From Trichostrongylus colubriformis (taxonomy: Eukaryota > Nematoda > Chromadorea > Rhabditida > Trichostrongylidae): 64,000 nucleotides of DNA. Positions 25,401-34,800 of this stretch are shown here, one piece after another. The DNA lies in assembly GCA_963978905.1 (NCBI GenBank), contig OZ022256.1, positions 25,569,426 to 25,633,425 on the forward strand, given 5' to 3'. The notes under the pieces are model-generated. The model did not search any database. It saw nothing but the letters and a program-made list of their open reading frames with translations, and was not told where the DNA came from. The stretch's first letter is position 1, and each line of letters begins with the position of its first letter. A program made the translations under genes and the position numbers.

Positions 25401-26668
25401 CAGCAATTTTGAGTTGAAAAACAGGTGAAAACTTATTCCTACATGCTAAAATTAGAGAGGATACAAAAGAAGAGTGGTATCGTCTTGTAGAGCAAAAAAA
25501 GCTCTATCGGATGCATTATGAACATCCTCTCCAATCTCAATGGTAGGCGAGGAAGAGGAGGTAACGAAAGTGCACACTCGTGTACTGCATTTGTGAGACT
25601 TAATAACAGCAAAAAGTTGAGCGATTTGAGTAAAAGGTAGTACCATTCTGTAGAGCTGAAAAAGCTCTGTCGAAAACATATACACATACATTTTTTGATT
25701 TCGATGGCAGACAAGAAAGATGAGGTGCGCAAGTGGCAACTTTTTGCCTTCAGCTTATTTCACTTCCAAACCTCATGAATATTAGGTAGTCGAAGGAAAC
25801 GAAAAACAGATAATAGCATTTTGTAAAAAAGATAAGCTCTATCGAAAACATGTGTAAGCTCTGTAGAAAGATGAAGGGAACAATGTGAAAAAGGGGGATA
25901 AAAAAAACGGCGGGGACTTATTCCCCAACCCAATATATTTCAGAGCGGGAATCCTCCATTGACCTCTTGTTAACACCTTAAAGGATGCACGCTAGGATTT
26001 CCCAACTAGGTCAGGCCACTCGAGGAACGGCGGGGCTGCGCCGAGTAGAGTACGGCCAGTACATAACGGGACCAGAAGAGCGCCTAGCGCGCCGCGACGT
26101 ATATCGCTTGGCGCGTCGACCTAGTTAGGCCGCGGTCTTACTTTGCGATGCCGGCGGCGGGGCGTGGCTGCGTATATCTGCGTCTCCGCGTATGCCACCT
26201 TGCCTCGTTGCCTGCGACATCTCTGCACCACCCCCGTGCCACTCTCCCTCGCTGCCTGTGAACGCAGCCACGCCCTGCCTGCGGTGAGTATGACAGCGGC
26301 CTTAGACAGTTCTGACGCGCACCCCGTTCTGAACACTTACAGTCCATTACGCAGCGCTTCATTGGGCGTGACCTGCGGACTTGGGTGAGTGGCAAGAGAG
26401 AGTGTGTGGTGGGGTGAGAGTTTGATACACTCTCGCCCAAGTCTGTAGGCCACGCCCTACCAAGCACTGCGAAATGGACTATACATTGTGGCTCCTGCCG
26501 CCTTTGAAGTGGCCAAATAAGAAATGCAAAAACGATGCACTCACCTAATGCAGCGATGCTTCCGTTCTGAAGCATGAGAGCGCCATCAATGCCGTTCTTC
26601 TCCAACATGATGGCCGGCGTCTGTCTGGCATCTGAGCGCCGCCATATTCGCACTTCGCGAACTGACAT
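1477..26668 (-). CDS. unc-26: synaptojanin (SAC1 plus inositol 5-phosphatase), UNC-26 orthologue
   Basis: Phosphoinositide phosphatase of presynaptic endocytosis and clathrin uncoating. Twenty-seven exons, all phases consistent, 1041 codons plus stop: 26545-26668, 22684-22770, 22443-22585, 21602-21717, 21436-21510, 20159-20309, 19967-20109, 19365-19461, 19125-19291, 18271-18352, 16794-16949, 16535-16691, 12242-12319, 12092-12187, 11265-11358, 10156-10243, 9991-10098, 9239-9319, 8820-8932, 8244-8346, 7377-7540, 7201-7317, 6193-6318, 3619-3701, 3399-3557, 1673-1748, 1477-1618. The SAC domain carries the intact C-x5-R motif ([10 protein letters not shown], exon 10). The 5-phosphatase has TWNVNGGK (exon 14), WFGDFNYR (19), PAWTDRVLW (21) and SDHRPV (22). 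An RRM-like segment follows in exons 23-25. The tail is acidic, then proline-rich ([16 protein letters not shown]), a typical SH3 ligand, ending in TAA TAA. Length is close to the family norm. The start ATG lies 4 nt after an acceptor-like CTGTCAG, so it may be trans-spliced. No coding lesion was found despite many intronic transposons. Confidence 0.95.
2026..2957 (+). mobile_element. mariner family A, non-autonomous copy 1
   Basis: Lies in the intron between synaptojanin exons 25 and 26. The right end (GTCCGATTTATTATGAATCA, then ACCTAA) and a TA flank match copy 2 at 30929-31827. The left end has a short duplicated patch of the inverted repeat (ATAAATCGGAC repeated). The interior is the C-terminal part of a mariner transposase: HDN, then [13 protein letters not shown] in a shifted frame, then a block ending [13 protein letters not shown]. 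At about 930 bp versus roughly 1.3 kb for a full mariner, and frameshifted, it cannot encode transposase. Confidence 0.9.
5558..5617 (-). pseudogene. tRNA-like sequence in left MITE arm
   Basis: Reverse complement of the right-arm tRNA-like core, covering the segment from the D-loop block to the acceptor end. It retains the B box (GGTTCGAGTCCC). The anticodon-loop equivalent lacks the universal U33, so it is not expected to be a functional tRNA. It ends within the A-rich spacer, losing the 5' acceptor strand. Confidence 0.5.
5807..5880 (+). pseudogene. tRNA-like sequence (anticodon-position GGA) in right MITE arm
   Basis: 74 nt that fold as a cloverleaf by eye. It has an acceptor stem GGTGTCG/CGCCACC with one mismatch, an A-box-like GTGTAATGGATTAGCAC, an anticodon stem TATCC/GGATG with loop CTGGAAA (GGA in the anticodon position), and a T arm with a perfect B box GGTTCGAGTCC. 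There is no long variable arm, which argues against a genuine serine tRNA despite the GGA triplet. Most likely a tRNA-derived pol III core captured in a MITE. Transcription is possible but unproven. Confidence 0.45.
6386..7131. mobile_element. 746-bp TIR element (CAGGGGGTGCC ends)
   Basis: Perfect-looking terminal inverted repeats: CAGGGGGTGCCAAAAAAAGA on the left, and the reverse complement ending GGCACCCCCTG on the right, flanked by TA on both sides. It lies in the intron between synaptojanin exons 22 and 23, only about 70 bp from either exon. No recognisable transposase is inside, so it is probably non-autonomous and mobilised by a Tc1/mariner-type enzyme. A fragment of its right end occurs at window bases 10-45. 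Confidence 0.8.
10387..10830. mobile_element. Tc1-like MITE (AGCGGTCAAAA ends), copy 1
   Basis: Inverted ends of about 55 bp: AGCGGTCAAAAATATATGCG on the left and its counterpart ending TTTTGACCGCTA on the right. The sister copy at 39952-40452 has cleaner CAGTAGCGGTC ends. The interior has no protein match. It is in the intron between synaptojanin exons 15 and 16. Confidence 0.75.
12520..12690. mobile_element. palindromic MITE with tRNA-like core, copy 2
   Basis: Shorter relative of the 5.5-kb element. Outer arms GTTGAGTTATGGGCAAAAG and CTTTTGCCGATCACTCAGCA enclose a truncated tRNA-like stretch with the B box reading GGTTCGAGTCCC on the minus strand. The stem next to it is GGTCTCGG/CCGAGACC, where copy 1 has GGTGGCGG/CCGCCACC. 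It sits in the intron between synaptojanin exons 12 and 13. Confidence 0.7.
13500..15623 (-). mobile_element. Helitron-like element, 5'-terminal part
   Basis: Read on the minus strand, the block begins 5'-TCCTACTATATATAATTCGC directly after a host A at 15624. This is the TC start and A/T insertion context of Helitrons, followed by a GTCTGTCTGTCACG stretch typical of their 5' ends. A ~145-bp tandem array follows. At 13736-13506 comes an open segment reading [11 protein letters not shown] and YKTIDVRT that resembles a Pif1-type helicase block (moderate confidence). No Rep/HUH domain or CTRR end was located, so it is a deleted copy. It lies in the intron between synaptojanin exons 12 and 13. A diverged sister lies at 39545-41590. 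Confidence 0.6.
14250..15490. repeat. ~145-bp tandem array, about eight units
   Basis: The phrase CACCCACCATTAATGTCCC or a close variant recurs near 14320, 14468, 14613, 14757, 14900, 15047, 15193, 15340 and, degenerate, 15484, a spacing close to 145 bp. Each unit also has a GGAAACGGATTCGACGA-like block. Each then has a run of two or three TTATCAA motifs, which read TTGATAA on the other strand. Units differ by point changes and small indels, so the array is not brand new. The sister Helitron at 39.5-41.6 kb has only about two units. Confidence 0.85.
18439..18949. mobile_element. MITE family C (GTCGTTTGGCGCGGCC ends), copy 1
   Basis: Long imperfect inverted arms of roughly 110-140 bp. The left arm reads GTGTATGTCGTTGGGCGCGG and the right arm reads the complement through GCTGCAAGCGACCGCGCC. 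The centre is AT-rich and non-coding. It is in the intron between synaptojanin exons 9 and 10 and directly abuts a copy of another MITE family at 18945. A second copy is at 55963-56500. Confidence 0.8.
18945..19104. mobile_element. MITE family G (GGCCGCGGTCATACTTTGCG), copy
   Basis: About 160 bp with terminal repeats GCCGCGGTCATACT and AGTATGACCGCGGC, and a GC-rich interior containing GCAGGGCGTGGCTGC-type sequence. Related copies are at 26126-26304, 30225-30323, 38730-38874 and 39274-39446, plus a remnant near 51955-51977. It ends 20 bp from synaptojanin exon 9. Confidence 0.8.
19546..19897. mobile_element. hAT-like MITE (CAGTGATAGGGG ends), copy 1
   Basis: About 350 bp. The ends are TAGTGATAGGAGCAATGTG on the left and the complement of CAGTGATAGGGGTAATTCGG on the right, matching a 501-bp copy at 40820-41320. 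Inner parts share AAGGGGGTCTTATTTCCC-type sequence. No coding capacity. It lies in the intron between synaptojanin exons 7 and 8. The hAT assignment rests only on CAGTG-type ends and is weak. Confidence 0.65.
20630..21095. mobile_element. MITE family D (AATCGTCCACG ends), copy 1
   Basis: Inverted arms of about 80 bp (GGAATCGTCCACGAAGGAGT on the left; TTTTTCCGTGGACGACTCC on the right), including GCAAATACAACATAAATATA. The interior holds a second GC-rich palindrome (TCGTCCGCGGCGG / CCGCGGCGGACGACA) and a C11 run. A related copy is at 23826-24216 and a half copy at 4860-4975. In the intron between synaptojanin exons 5 and 6. Confidence 0.75.
21796..21960. mobile_element. MITE family B (TATAATCCATTTAGGAGCGC), copy 1
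   Basis: 165 bp. The ends TATAATCCATTTAGGAGCGC and GCGCTCCGAAATGGAGTATAA are inverted repeats, with a longer shared arm GGGCGTGGCCTACGGACGTG / CCACGCCCTACC. The 26338-26484 element is the same family. Intronic in synaptojanin between exons 3 and 4. Confidence 0.8.
22583..22650 (-). repeat. tandem duplication of the exon-3 splice acceptor
   Basis: The real acceptor (CCATTTAG before GTGAGCACG, exon start 22585) and the first ~25 coding bases of synaptojanin exon 3 are repeated 48 bp upstream (CAATTTAG before ATGAGCACG at 22633). The upstream copy then runs into an in-frame TAA, so its use would truncate the SAC domain. Confidence 0.8.
23826..24216. mobile_element. MITE family D, copy 2
   Basis: Arms AAGAATCGTCCACGGAGAAA and TTTTTCGTGGACGATTGTTT, with inner GGCGGGGCCTC and TCGTCCGCCGCGG / GCGGCGGACGACGG palindromes as in copy 1. 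It lies in the 3.8-kb first intron of synaptojanin. Confidence 0.75.
24808..25933. mobile_element. 1.1-kb foldback element, ~530-bp arms
   Basis: The ends TTGGGTTGGGGAATAAGTCC and its exact complement GGACTTATTCCCCAACCCAA bound two arms (about 24808-25340 and 25405-25933) that match almost throughout, with a spacer of about 64 bp. The arms themselves consist of diverged ~170-bp units. Each carries a small hairpin of the form CGATAGAGC...GCTCTAC at 24897, 25068, 25237 and 25378, mirrored on the other side. No coding potential is evident. The GTTGGG ends recall mariner-type inverted repeats. In synaptojanin intron 1. Confidence 0.9.
26126..26304. mobile_element. MITE family G, copy
   Basis: 179 bp bounded by TAGGCCGCGGTCTTACTTTG and GAGTATGACAGCGGCCTTA. 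The core GGCGTGGCTGCG...GCAGCCACGCC is shared with the 18945 and 39274 copies. Lies in synaptojanin intron 1. Confidence 0.8.
26338..26484. mobile_element. MITE family B, copy 2
   Basis: Ends TACAGTCCATTACGCAGCGC and GCACTGCGAAATGGACTATA, with inner GGGCGTGACCTGCGGACTTG and CCAAGTCTGTAGGCCACGCCC. It ends about 60 bp downstream of synaptojanin exon 1, on the intron side. Confidence 0.8.
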
Positions 26669-28843
26669 ATGACTGACAGATACTGCAGAACTGAACTAGA
26701 TCTTTTACTATAGGAATTGACGCGAAATGTGGTTTGTGTGATAGGATTGAGGAATCTGGAAGATAGCTCAACCGTGAGAAAAGCTTAATATGAAAAAATA
26801 AAATGAATAAATCCATCAATGGAATACGAATATTCGTGCACTCTATAGCCAACTGGAGAGAAGTAGCGGTAAAAAGAAAGTAGAAAGAAGTAGCTCAAAC
26901 TCCAGGTCCACGGTGTTTGTTTAAAAAAGTCATGTAACGGATTCGATGTCCTCGATTTTTTTACTTGAATCGATTGATTGATTAATTAAAAGCAAAAACG
27001 CACAACAAAAATATACAAAAACAGATCCACACATTTTTATAATAACAGCGATGACCATAATACGTGAGGCACCACCTGGCCAAATAGGACACACACTCCG
27101 ACCAAAAACGTTCGTACCGAACATTTTTGCAGCTGGATTTTTTTGTTCCTTGTAATTTCTTGTACGGTTTCAGCGTCATGTCGGAAATGGCAAGAAGAGT
27201 CAATCACTGGCGAAGAAAACTCTAATGTAAGATTTTGTACTTTTCAGAGCCTCTCAGGAGAGAATTGCACGGAAACATCTACCACTGAAAAATGAAAGGC
27301 GAATAGCCTTGCGTGAGACAAAGTAGCTGACAAATTGACCAATTGACACCATACAGCTGACACTGCCGATGCACGTGAAAGAAAGGAGGAGCAAAATTGC
27401 AAGCGTCAAATTAAATTAGAAGAGCAGACAGGAATCCAGCAATTCTGCGAAAATTGAGTTAGAGATTCGGAATAATTCATGGACGGCTGAGTCTTTCAGA
27501 TTGCGCGAAAGCCCTCGTAGAGATATTCTGTGGCTGAAATTCGATCCAACTGACTGTTGTTTACAGCACATCGATAGAGCCGGCTATCGATAATGATATC
27601 ATGCTCGAGTAGCCAGCATGAATTGATAAAAGAGGGCATGTCTCTTAAATACAGGAAGATATTTTGACCACCAAAAACTTTTAAACGAACAGAATCAAGT
27701 AACTGTGAATGGATCGTCCCAACTCCCCCCCCCCCCCCGCCCTCCTTCCCTCCGAGTGAATTCCGATAAGAGAGCTACCCAACTGAATTCCGAGAAGATA
27801 TTAAGTATCTATTTTATCCACCAAATGATAGGTGCTCCAACTTCGCTAAGCGAACCCACTGGAGCTTCGTCATAAACTGAAGGCATCGAATAAAATGCCA
27901 TTAATGGGAGGCTATTAGCAGCACCGATTCACCAACGTATAAAAACCCATGAGGATGCAGGGTGGAATTCCAGGATAGCGTAAGCCGACGGCATGTCTTT
28001 GACGAATGCACGGCCTGCAAATCGATTCTTCAACGAGGAGATACGCACTGAATCCCAGTCCGTGACAAATGACGAGAAGTAGGCAGCCATTCGGAAGGTT
28101 CGCCAACCTTTTTTATTCATCTTGCGAATCGAGAGCTTCGTGCATCACCACGTATTTTTTATTCACCGCACAAAATATTTAACGTCAGGGTTCAACTGAA
28201 AACAAGTGCTAATCAAAAGGAGTTAGAGGAGACCACAGCTCGGCGAACGGAGTTAAAATCTGCATTGTGAATGCCTTTCCTCCAGCATGCGCGGAAATCT
28301 TTTCACTCCGAAGCTTCTTTATGCCGGGCTTAGGTGACACCTCACGCAGCCGAGCTGTGGCTCCCCACAACAAATATAGCACTGGAAAACGATATGAAAA
28401 AGACTGAACAAAGAAGACAATTGCGAACTGGAGCTCCTCAACTTTACATAATGTACAGCAGCCTAACAAAAGAAATCGATGTAGGAGACGATGGACAGCT
28501 CTTTTAGTAGTGCTGATAAATTCCGAAAAATGCGGTCCATCAGTTATAACTGCGAACAAACATTTCAAGACCTCGCTTTCCTCCACCCCCTTCCTGACGT
28601 CAAAAAGGTCGCAAAAGTTATGCCATTATTTTTTTCGTCATGATTGACAACGTCCTACAACAACATCAATAAAAATTATTTTTACAAAAAAACATGGAGA
28701 TAACAAACAAGGAAACAACAACATGTGTGGTTGTCATGCAGAAGAACAACGTTCAGCATGGTTCACATTATATAAATAAGGACAGACCACGTATTATCGA
28801 GCAAAACCTATAAACAATGGGACAGGAACTGAATAAGCAAGAC
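26669..28843. other. Intergenic region between CPSF3 and synaptojanin
   Basis: 2.2 kb between the CPSF3 stop and the synaptojanin start, expected to hold the CPSF3 3' UTR and synaptojanin promoter or trans-splice region. A C14 run lies at 27725-27738. Two minus-strand open stretches (28586-28209 and 28120-27929) could be exons of a small gene, listed separately. The part next to synaptojanin (26700-27700) shows no gene that I recognise. Confidence 0.5.
27929..28586 (-). CDS. possible small unidentified gene (two or more exons)
   Basis: Two open stretches on the minus strand look somewhat protein-like. One begins ATG at 28586 (MEESEVLKCLFAVITD...) and may splice with an acceptor TTTTCCAG before an LYLLWGATARLREV block. 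The other ends at 27929 with a block reading FVKDMPSAYAILEF. I could not connect them with confident phases and recognise no family. They may be a small gene on the same strand as CPSF3, or chance open frames. Confidence 0.2.
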
Positions 28844-31800
28844 TCATTTTTCATCTGCTTCCATATTGTCTATGCCAGGAGGTTTCTCGGGAGCAATACA
28901 CCGCCGCAGTTTCCCACTAATCGTAGACAAAAGATGCCGAAGGAGAGGATCATCGCAATCGACTTGAGCCCCTCCAGAGGAAATGACGGCCACTTTTTCA
29001 TCGACTTCAACACGAATGGCTTTCTCGTCTGATGGATCTCGCGTCACTGCTTCATCACCGCACACCTGGAAAAACATATTTCTAGGTATTCGAACGTTCG
29101 GAGGGCCTACTGTACCTCTTTGACAGCTGTCAGCAACGCATCCTCAATTTTTGGATATGATTCCACTTTAGGCAGGTCTGCAAGAAAACTTTTTGTAAAC
29201 TTAAGAGCTTCAATAGTACAACAAGAGGTTACCGATTGTTTCTCAAAGAAATTTGAAAGCATTGTTAAACATCAAAATCAAGAAGCGACTTCCGCACCGC
29301 ACTGCGGACTTCGAAGATAAGTATACCAAATGTAAGTACAGGGTGCGGCAAAAGTACTGACTGCGTGCTAAACAGGCATTTCAGGATATGTCCTGGAATT
29401 TGACAGAATCGTTCCCTGCCCTGACACATTGGCGAAAACGGCGAGGAAAAGGTATGTATAATTGGCCGCAAATGATCGAGCGAATCGTCCTGAATTTTCG
29501 TTCGGGTAGACTTCAGACGAATAAATGGTGAGGAGTAGTGCAGGCCTTGCCCGCCAACAAACCCCAAGAACACTAGAGGAGCGGGTTAAGATTCATGCGG
29601 TTCGGTCATCGCTGCGGTGGTGAAATGGTTGAGACTGACACCATCGTTGCACATCCCGGTCGGCGCAGTGCCCTGATGGAAGTCATCCGAATGGAGTCCA
29701 AAGTACGACATTATTTGTAGATGTGCGTACCGCTTGATGCCATTACTGAGTTAGTTCCCCCGACATGCAGTTGGATTTGTGGAAATCGCAGGTAATCCGA
29801 ATCCCTTCGCAGCAACGCCCCTTCGAACTGCTCGAATCACAAGCACGCCCTTTCTGTTCCGAGCATATTATAGCGCAAAGACTGCCTTCTTCATACTTAC
29901 AATACATTCCATTTTCCAAATACCACCCTGGTGGAAATATGGGTCGCCTTGACACGATAACATGCGATCACGTCCTATCCGTCTTCCGATATGAAAGGTG
30001 CTTCCTCTCGTCATGGTATTCAACACATAACGGACCGAAGCTATTTTTGCTCTCTCAAAATCGTGCAACACCATGTGTTGCACATAGCCGCACAGGACCG
30101 TTTTCTGACCGACACGAAGCGTCATATTCGTTCATCATGCATTGGAAATTCAAACCCTAATTCAGGTATCAATTGCCTGATGGTATTCTTCGTCGATAAG
30201 TCTTCATGAAGCGTATGGACCTTTTTAGGCCGTGTTCATTTTTTGCAGCATTAGGGCCTTCATAGCGGTGACAGCGTCAAGTAACCGCCGCAGCCGCCGG
30301 TGCCGCAAAGTATGAAGGCGGCTCATATAGGCATTCGCCCAAAATTAAAAAAACCTTTGGGTATCAAAGCGCTTCTTACGTATTCCTCATCTCCAGACTA
30401 TAATTACATCAATTAGTCGATAGGACTAGAAGTTTTTGATTGAGCATCTACTGGGTTAGACAGCAGCATCACACGGTTCGTCATTACATGATTCGCCATC
30501 TACTCCAACATAAGCAAGCCTAACAGACGAAAACTGGTGAACATTTTCTTACAGTAAACAGTGTATTTGATCTCGCCAAGATGGCCTATCGCAGATGGAA
30601 GGAAACAGCAGAAATCTGTCTTACATTTCTCCGGGATAGGATTACTTTGGGCGTGAAGAATAGCGGCTAGCACTGCGTCTGCATACATATCGTTGACAGG
30701 ATTCGACTCCCAATCAAGGACACAAATGGATGCTAGCGAGCACCATTGTAGAGAGATGGCACGCTGAAATAAAAACATAACATTAGTAGAATATAGTGTC
30801 ACATTTGCTAAAGAGGCAACTGAACTCGCACACCACGCTGTTTTCAGCCTCGCGGTGCCACAAGCCATTGTTCATAAAAATAATTTACGAGATCTGATAT
30901 TCGAAACATATGAAAGCATGGTCTTATATTAGGTTGATTCATAATAAATCGGACAAATTGACCAATTTTAATCATTGTCGTACAACTTTTTTACGACAAC
31001 AGGGATTCACTTGAAATATACTCCATCTTTATCGATGACCTTCTGCCACGGTATAGGCAGATCATGGATGCCCTTGCTCCAGAAGGCCGGAAGCTGGAGC
31101 TCGAAGAAGTTGCCGAGTGCCGCCTTGACCTCGTCGCGAGTTTTGAAGTCTTGGCCGTCCAGGTGGCGTTGGCTGTGGGAGAAAAGGTGGAAATCTGAAG
31201 GGGCCAGGTCTGGGGAGTACGGTGGGTATAGAAGTACGGTCCAACTGTACGACAGCAGCTCGGCCTTGGTCGATCTTGCGAGGTGCGGTCTGTGGAAGTA
31301 GACACGTTGTCGTGCTGGAAGTAGACATGTGACCGCCGCCGTAGCGAACTTTGGACATTGGCCTTCAATTCTCGTAATTGACGAACGTAGACGTCGGCGG
31401 ATACTGTGGTACCTTCATCGAGCAGCTCCCAGTACTCTACGCCGTGTACGCTCCACCAACCGCGGTTTTCGTCTTCGATGGAATAGTCGCCTGACGCAAA
31501 CTTCGAATGCTACAACTACAGTGTACTTCTGCAGGGGGCATGCTCCTTGTGAACTTCTATCAGACGTCTGCCGATATCCGCGGGTTCCTGGCCAGATAGC
31601 GATATAAATAGTATGACGTTGCGGATGTGGTCTCTGGACCGTTTGAAATCGTGCGGCATTGTGACGGAATGAATTTACTTTGGAGTGATTATTTTGCGGT
31701 ACTTTGAAGAGCTTTTCATACTCATTCCAACGGTACCTCGCGCGTCCATTTTCGTTAATTCGTTACTGAGTTATGATCTCTAGAAATCATCACTACCATT

Positions 31801-34800
31801 TGTCCGATTTATTATGAATCAACCTAATACAAGAATGAGTCTCATCAAGATTCTTATGGGTACCGAGGCTATGAATGGTGTCAGTGAGCTAGCTACCTCT
31901 AGCACGATCATTGTGGCTTACGAACATTTTGAACACAATTTCAAAACCCGCGTGCAAAAAATGTCTTTTTTATCTCTTCTGTGCACTCTAGTCTCACCGC
32001 CGTCGAGTCGAGTCGATGTCATTTATACATTTGCTCCCCCCCCCCCCCCTCCCCCAGCTGAGTAAAAAATGCAGAAGGGTGTTCAAACCATTCTCACGAA
32101 CACAGAGCAGGAAAACCGAACTATGAAGCCGTTATGCAATGATGGTCCTAGTTATTCTCGCATGTAAGTCGAGATACTGTTTCCATTGTGAAAGGGGCAC
32201 TGCTAGCTCCGAACCTTGACCCTCTTCAACTGCTCTGTCCTACATCCCTTTCCCTTGGCAGTCAAGTATGGTACTTACCAAACCAACACGGATGGAGTGA
32301 GATATTGGTCAATCCGCACACTTTCGCATCTCTGATTCTCTTGGTCTTGTCGGCGAATGTGTTGCCCCCATAATAAAAAGGAAAAGAATACTTTTAAATT
32401 TACATCAAAAACGGAGAATACATGCGTCGGTGTTGTGGTATCGGTGGGTTTCAGTTCAGCCGTCAGTATGGCATCGTCATTCAATTGGTTCAGACTGTAG
32501 AGCAGCAATGACAAACTTCCAGAATAATAAACAGACTGCCGCTGTGACAGCCGCGATGAAGAAAGGTCGGTGAAAACTGAAAGCAAAGCACTTGACGCTT
32601 CATTACACGCAAGTTTGAACAGTAAACACTAACCCGTTAGTTCTTTCGGGTCAACCACCTGATAGTTGAAATTGCGCTTGATTAAAATACCGCTAACAAT
32701 GTCTCCAATCTGGAACGGCAGATTTATTCACTATTTTCACACGTCAGCGCACAACTAATGAATTTGATGAAATTAAAACAAAACAACCACCTTGTTGGAC
32801 TTGATAGCCAGTGCGCCAACTACTTTTGCCTTTCGAACGCCTTGAAACTGCAGACGAACGGTATCCGTATTTCGCGGATTGTGGATCTGCAAGGCAAAAA
32901 TTTCAAGAGTACCGCTTATGTAGTCATCGATTCTAATTACAATCTAACGCGACCGTTCTGAGCCTTCCAGTAGAAAACCATACTACACAATAAGTGGAGC
33001 ACCTAATACTCCGTACCGTCGCTCCTATTTCTTATTATTTCTTAACGTATTTAGTTACAACGATATGATTTGTCACAATATCGGCTAACATGTCCAATTT
33101 CGAATGACCACCTCTTTTTTTCGACTTGGCCACTGCGGGGGGGGGGGGGGGGGGGGTGGGGGTGACTAAGTCACGATGCAAATGACTTCACCTCCCGCAC
33201 CGATGGTCCAATGAGACCTAAGCTCGCAACAGCGCCTGGCAACTTCACATAATCGTTCACCTAAGGTGCACATGCACCAGAAGAGTGTTCGCTGCTAAGG
33301 AAGAGGTCAAAAATCTTAGCGAAAAAGCGGAAAAAATATTTTGCACTGCTTGGTGGATGGAGAAAGAAGTCACAGACAATCACTGGAAATAAGTCGGCGC
33401 ATTGCTATACCAACGAATACAATACATACATGTTCACCCTATATGCGTAATAATGTGCAAAATCGACTGCTGATTGCCTCCCATTCATCCCCTGTGCGGG
33501 ATGGCGTTTACAACTGTAGACGCTAATTGTCCTTTCAGCAATACAAAAGGGAAAGAAATGACACTTGTATCTGAATGAACGCAAACCAGGGACGATACTG
33601 CTCTAATGTACATTAAGCGTAGGGTGGTGCAAGAGCCAACATAGGTCATTCTCCTGACCTGAGCATCAGCTGCTTATTTCAAGTGGCGTGACGTGCAAGT
33701 GTTCCGACAAGTGTTCCGCGAGGCGTGGAGGGCAATTCACTCTACCAAGTTAACGTACTCGAGAGGTTAAAACACTGTATTATGGACTATTGCAGTAACT
33801 AGCATTCACCATTATTAGCACGCATCCGCTTCCACTTAAAAATTGTAATCAATGGAATATATCACAACTCATCTATTAGGCTACAAATATCCCACTTCAC
33901 TACATATTTACCTTCTAAAATAATAGCCTTTCATTTTCGATCTTTATCTTTGACGTAAGTATACCAGCTACGTAATCTAGATCTTAAAATCAGTTCAAAC
34001 CAGTAGTATATCAATCGCCTCGTGAAGCAAACCCACTCATGGGTGACCTGACCCCACACTGATCACCGTAACACTTGCCACACACCCCATGATGGGACCT
34101 CAATGATGTTCCATGTTGCACTCAAATAAATAGTTCATTGACTGAGGATTTTTTGCACCCGCCAAGCTGCAGCTAGTTCTGGGCTCTGTTAGCTTACTCT
34201 ACGGAAATCTGGCTTTCTTATAGTACGCAGAGAGTCCAGGCTGCTTGTCGTAACTGGACGACTGTGACTTTCGGGCGTGTGTGTGTTCAAGTGTTCTCTG
34301 CGTACTATGAAAAAGACATATTTCCGTAGAGTGAGCAAACAGAGCTCAGAGCTACCTACAGCAGGGTGAAGGTAAAAAAATCCTCAGTCAATGAACTATT
34401 TATAATTGAGTGTAACGTCGAACATCGCTGAGGTCTCTCCACGCCATCTAGAACAAAGTTTTCGCATGGTTTTCGTTTCGCGAACAGCTGGCAGTGTCTA
34501 CTTTCTAGTTCCGGCTCTATGTGGCTTCACAACTCCGAGACATCCACACTCAAGAAAGACAGCGACACCAATGAATGTAGAATGAAGTATCCTTCCTAAT
34601 TCGACAATCATTCAAAAATTTTTCAATGTCAGCGTATATTACGTAAAAGTGGGAGCTACGGAATGTGATGTTGATAGCACTGTATTGCAGAGGATCCAAA
34701 ATGAAAGCGGGTGCCGGTGATGTCAACCCTCTCAAACCGCGAACTCGACACTCAGTTACAGTCCACAAGTTGTGTAACAGTCTTCAAAACTAGCGGTGAT

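Noticed and set aside
25002..25739. Two similar ~100-residue open frames ([11 protein letters not shown]...) in opposite orientation
   Set aside because: They are mirror readings of the two arms of the foldback element, not genes.
26138..26668. 176-residue minus-strand frame starting at the synaptojanin ATG
   Set aside because: Only the first 124 bases are exon 1; the rest reads through the donor into MITEs in intron 1.
29338..30200. Sequence starting CAGGGTGCGGCAAAAGTACT in the cpsf-3 intron, resembling a transposon end
   Set aside because: No matching inverted end or target duplication found within the intron, so no element was called.
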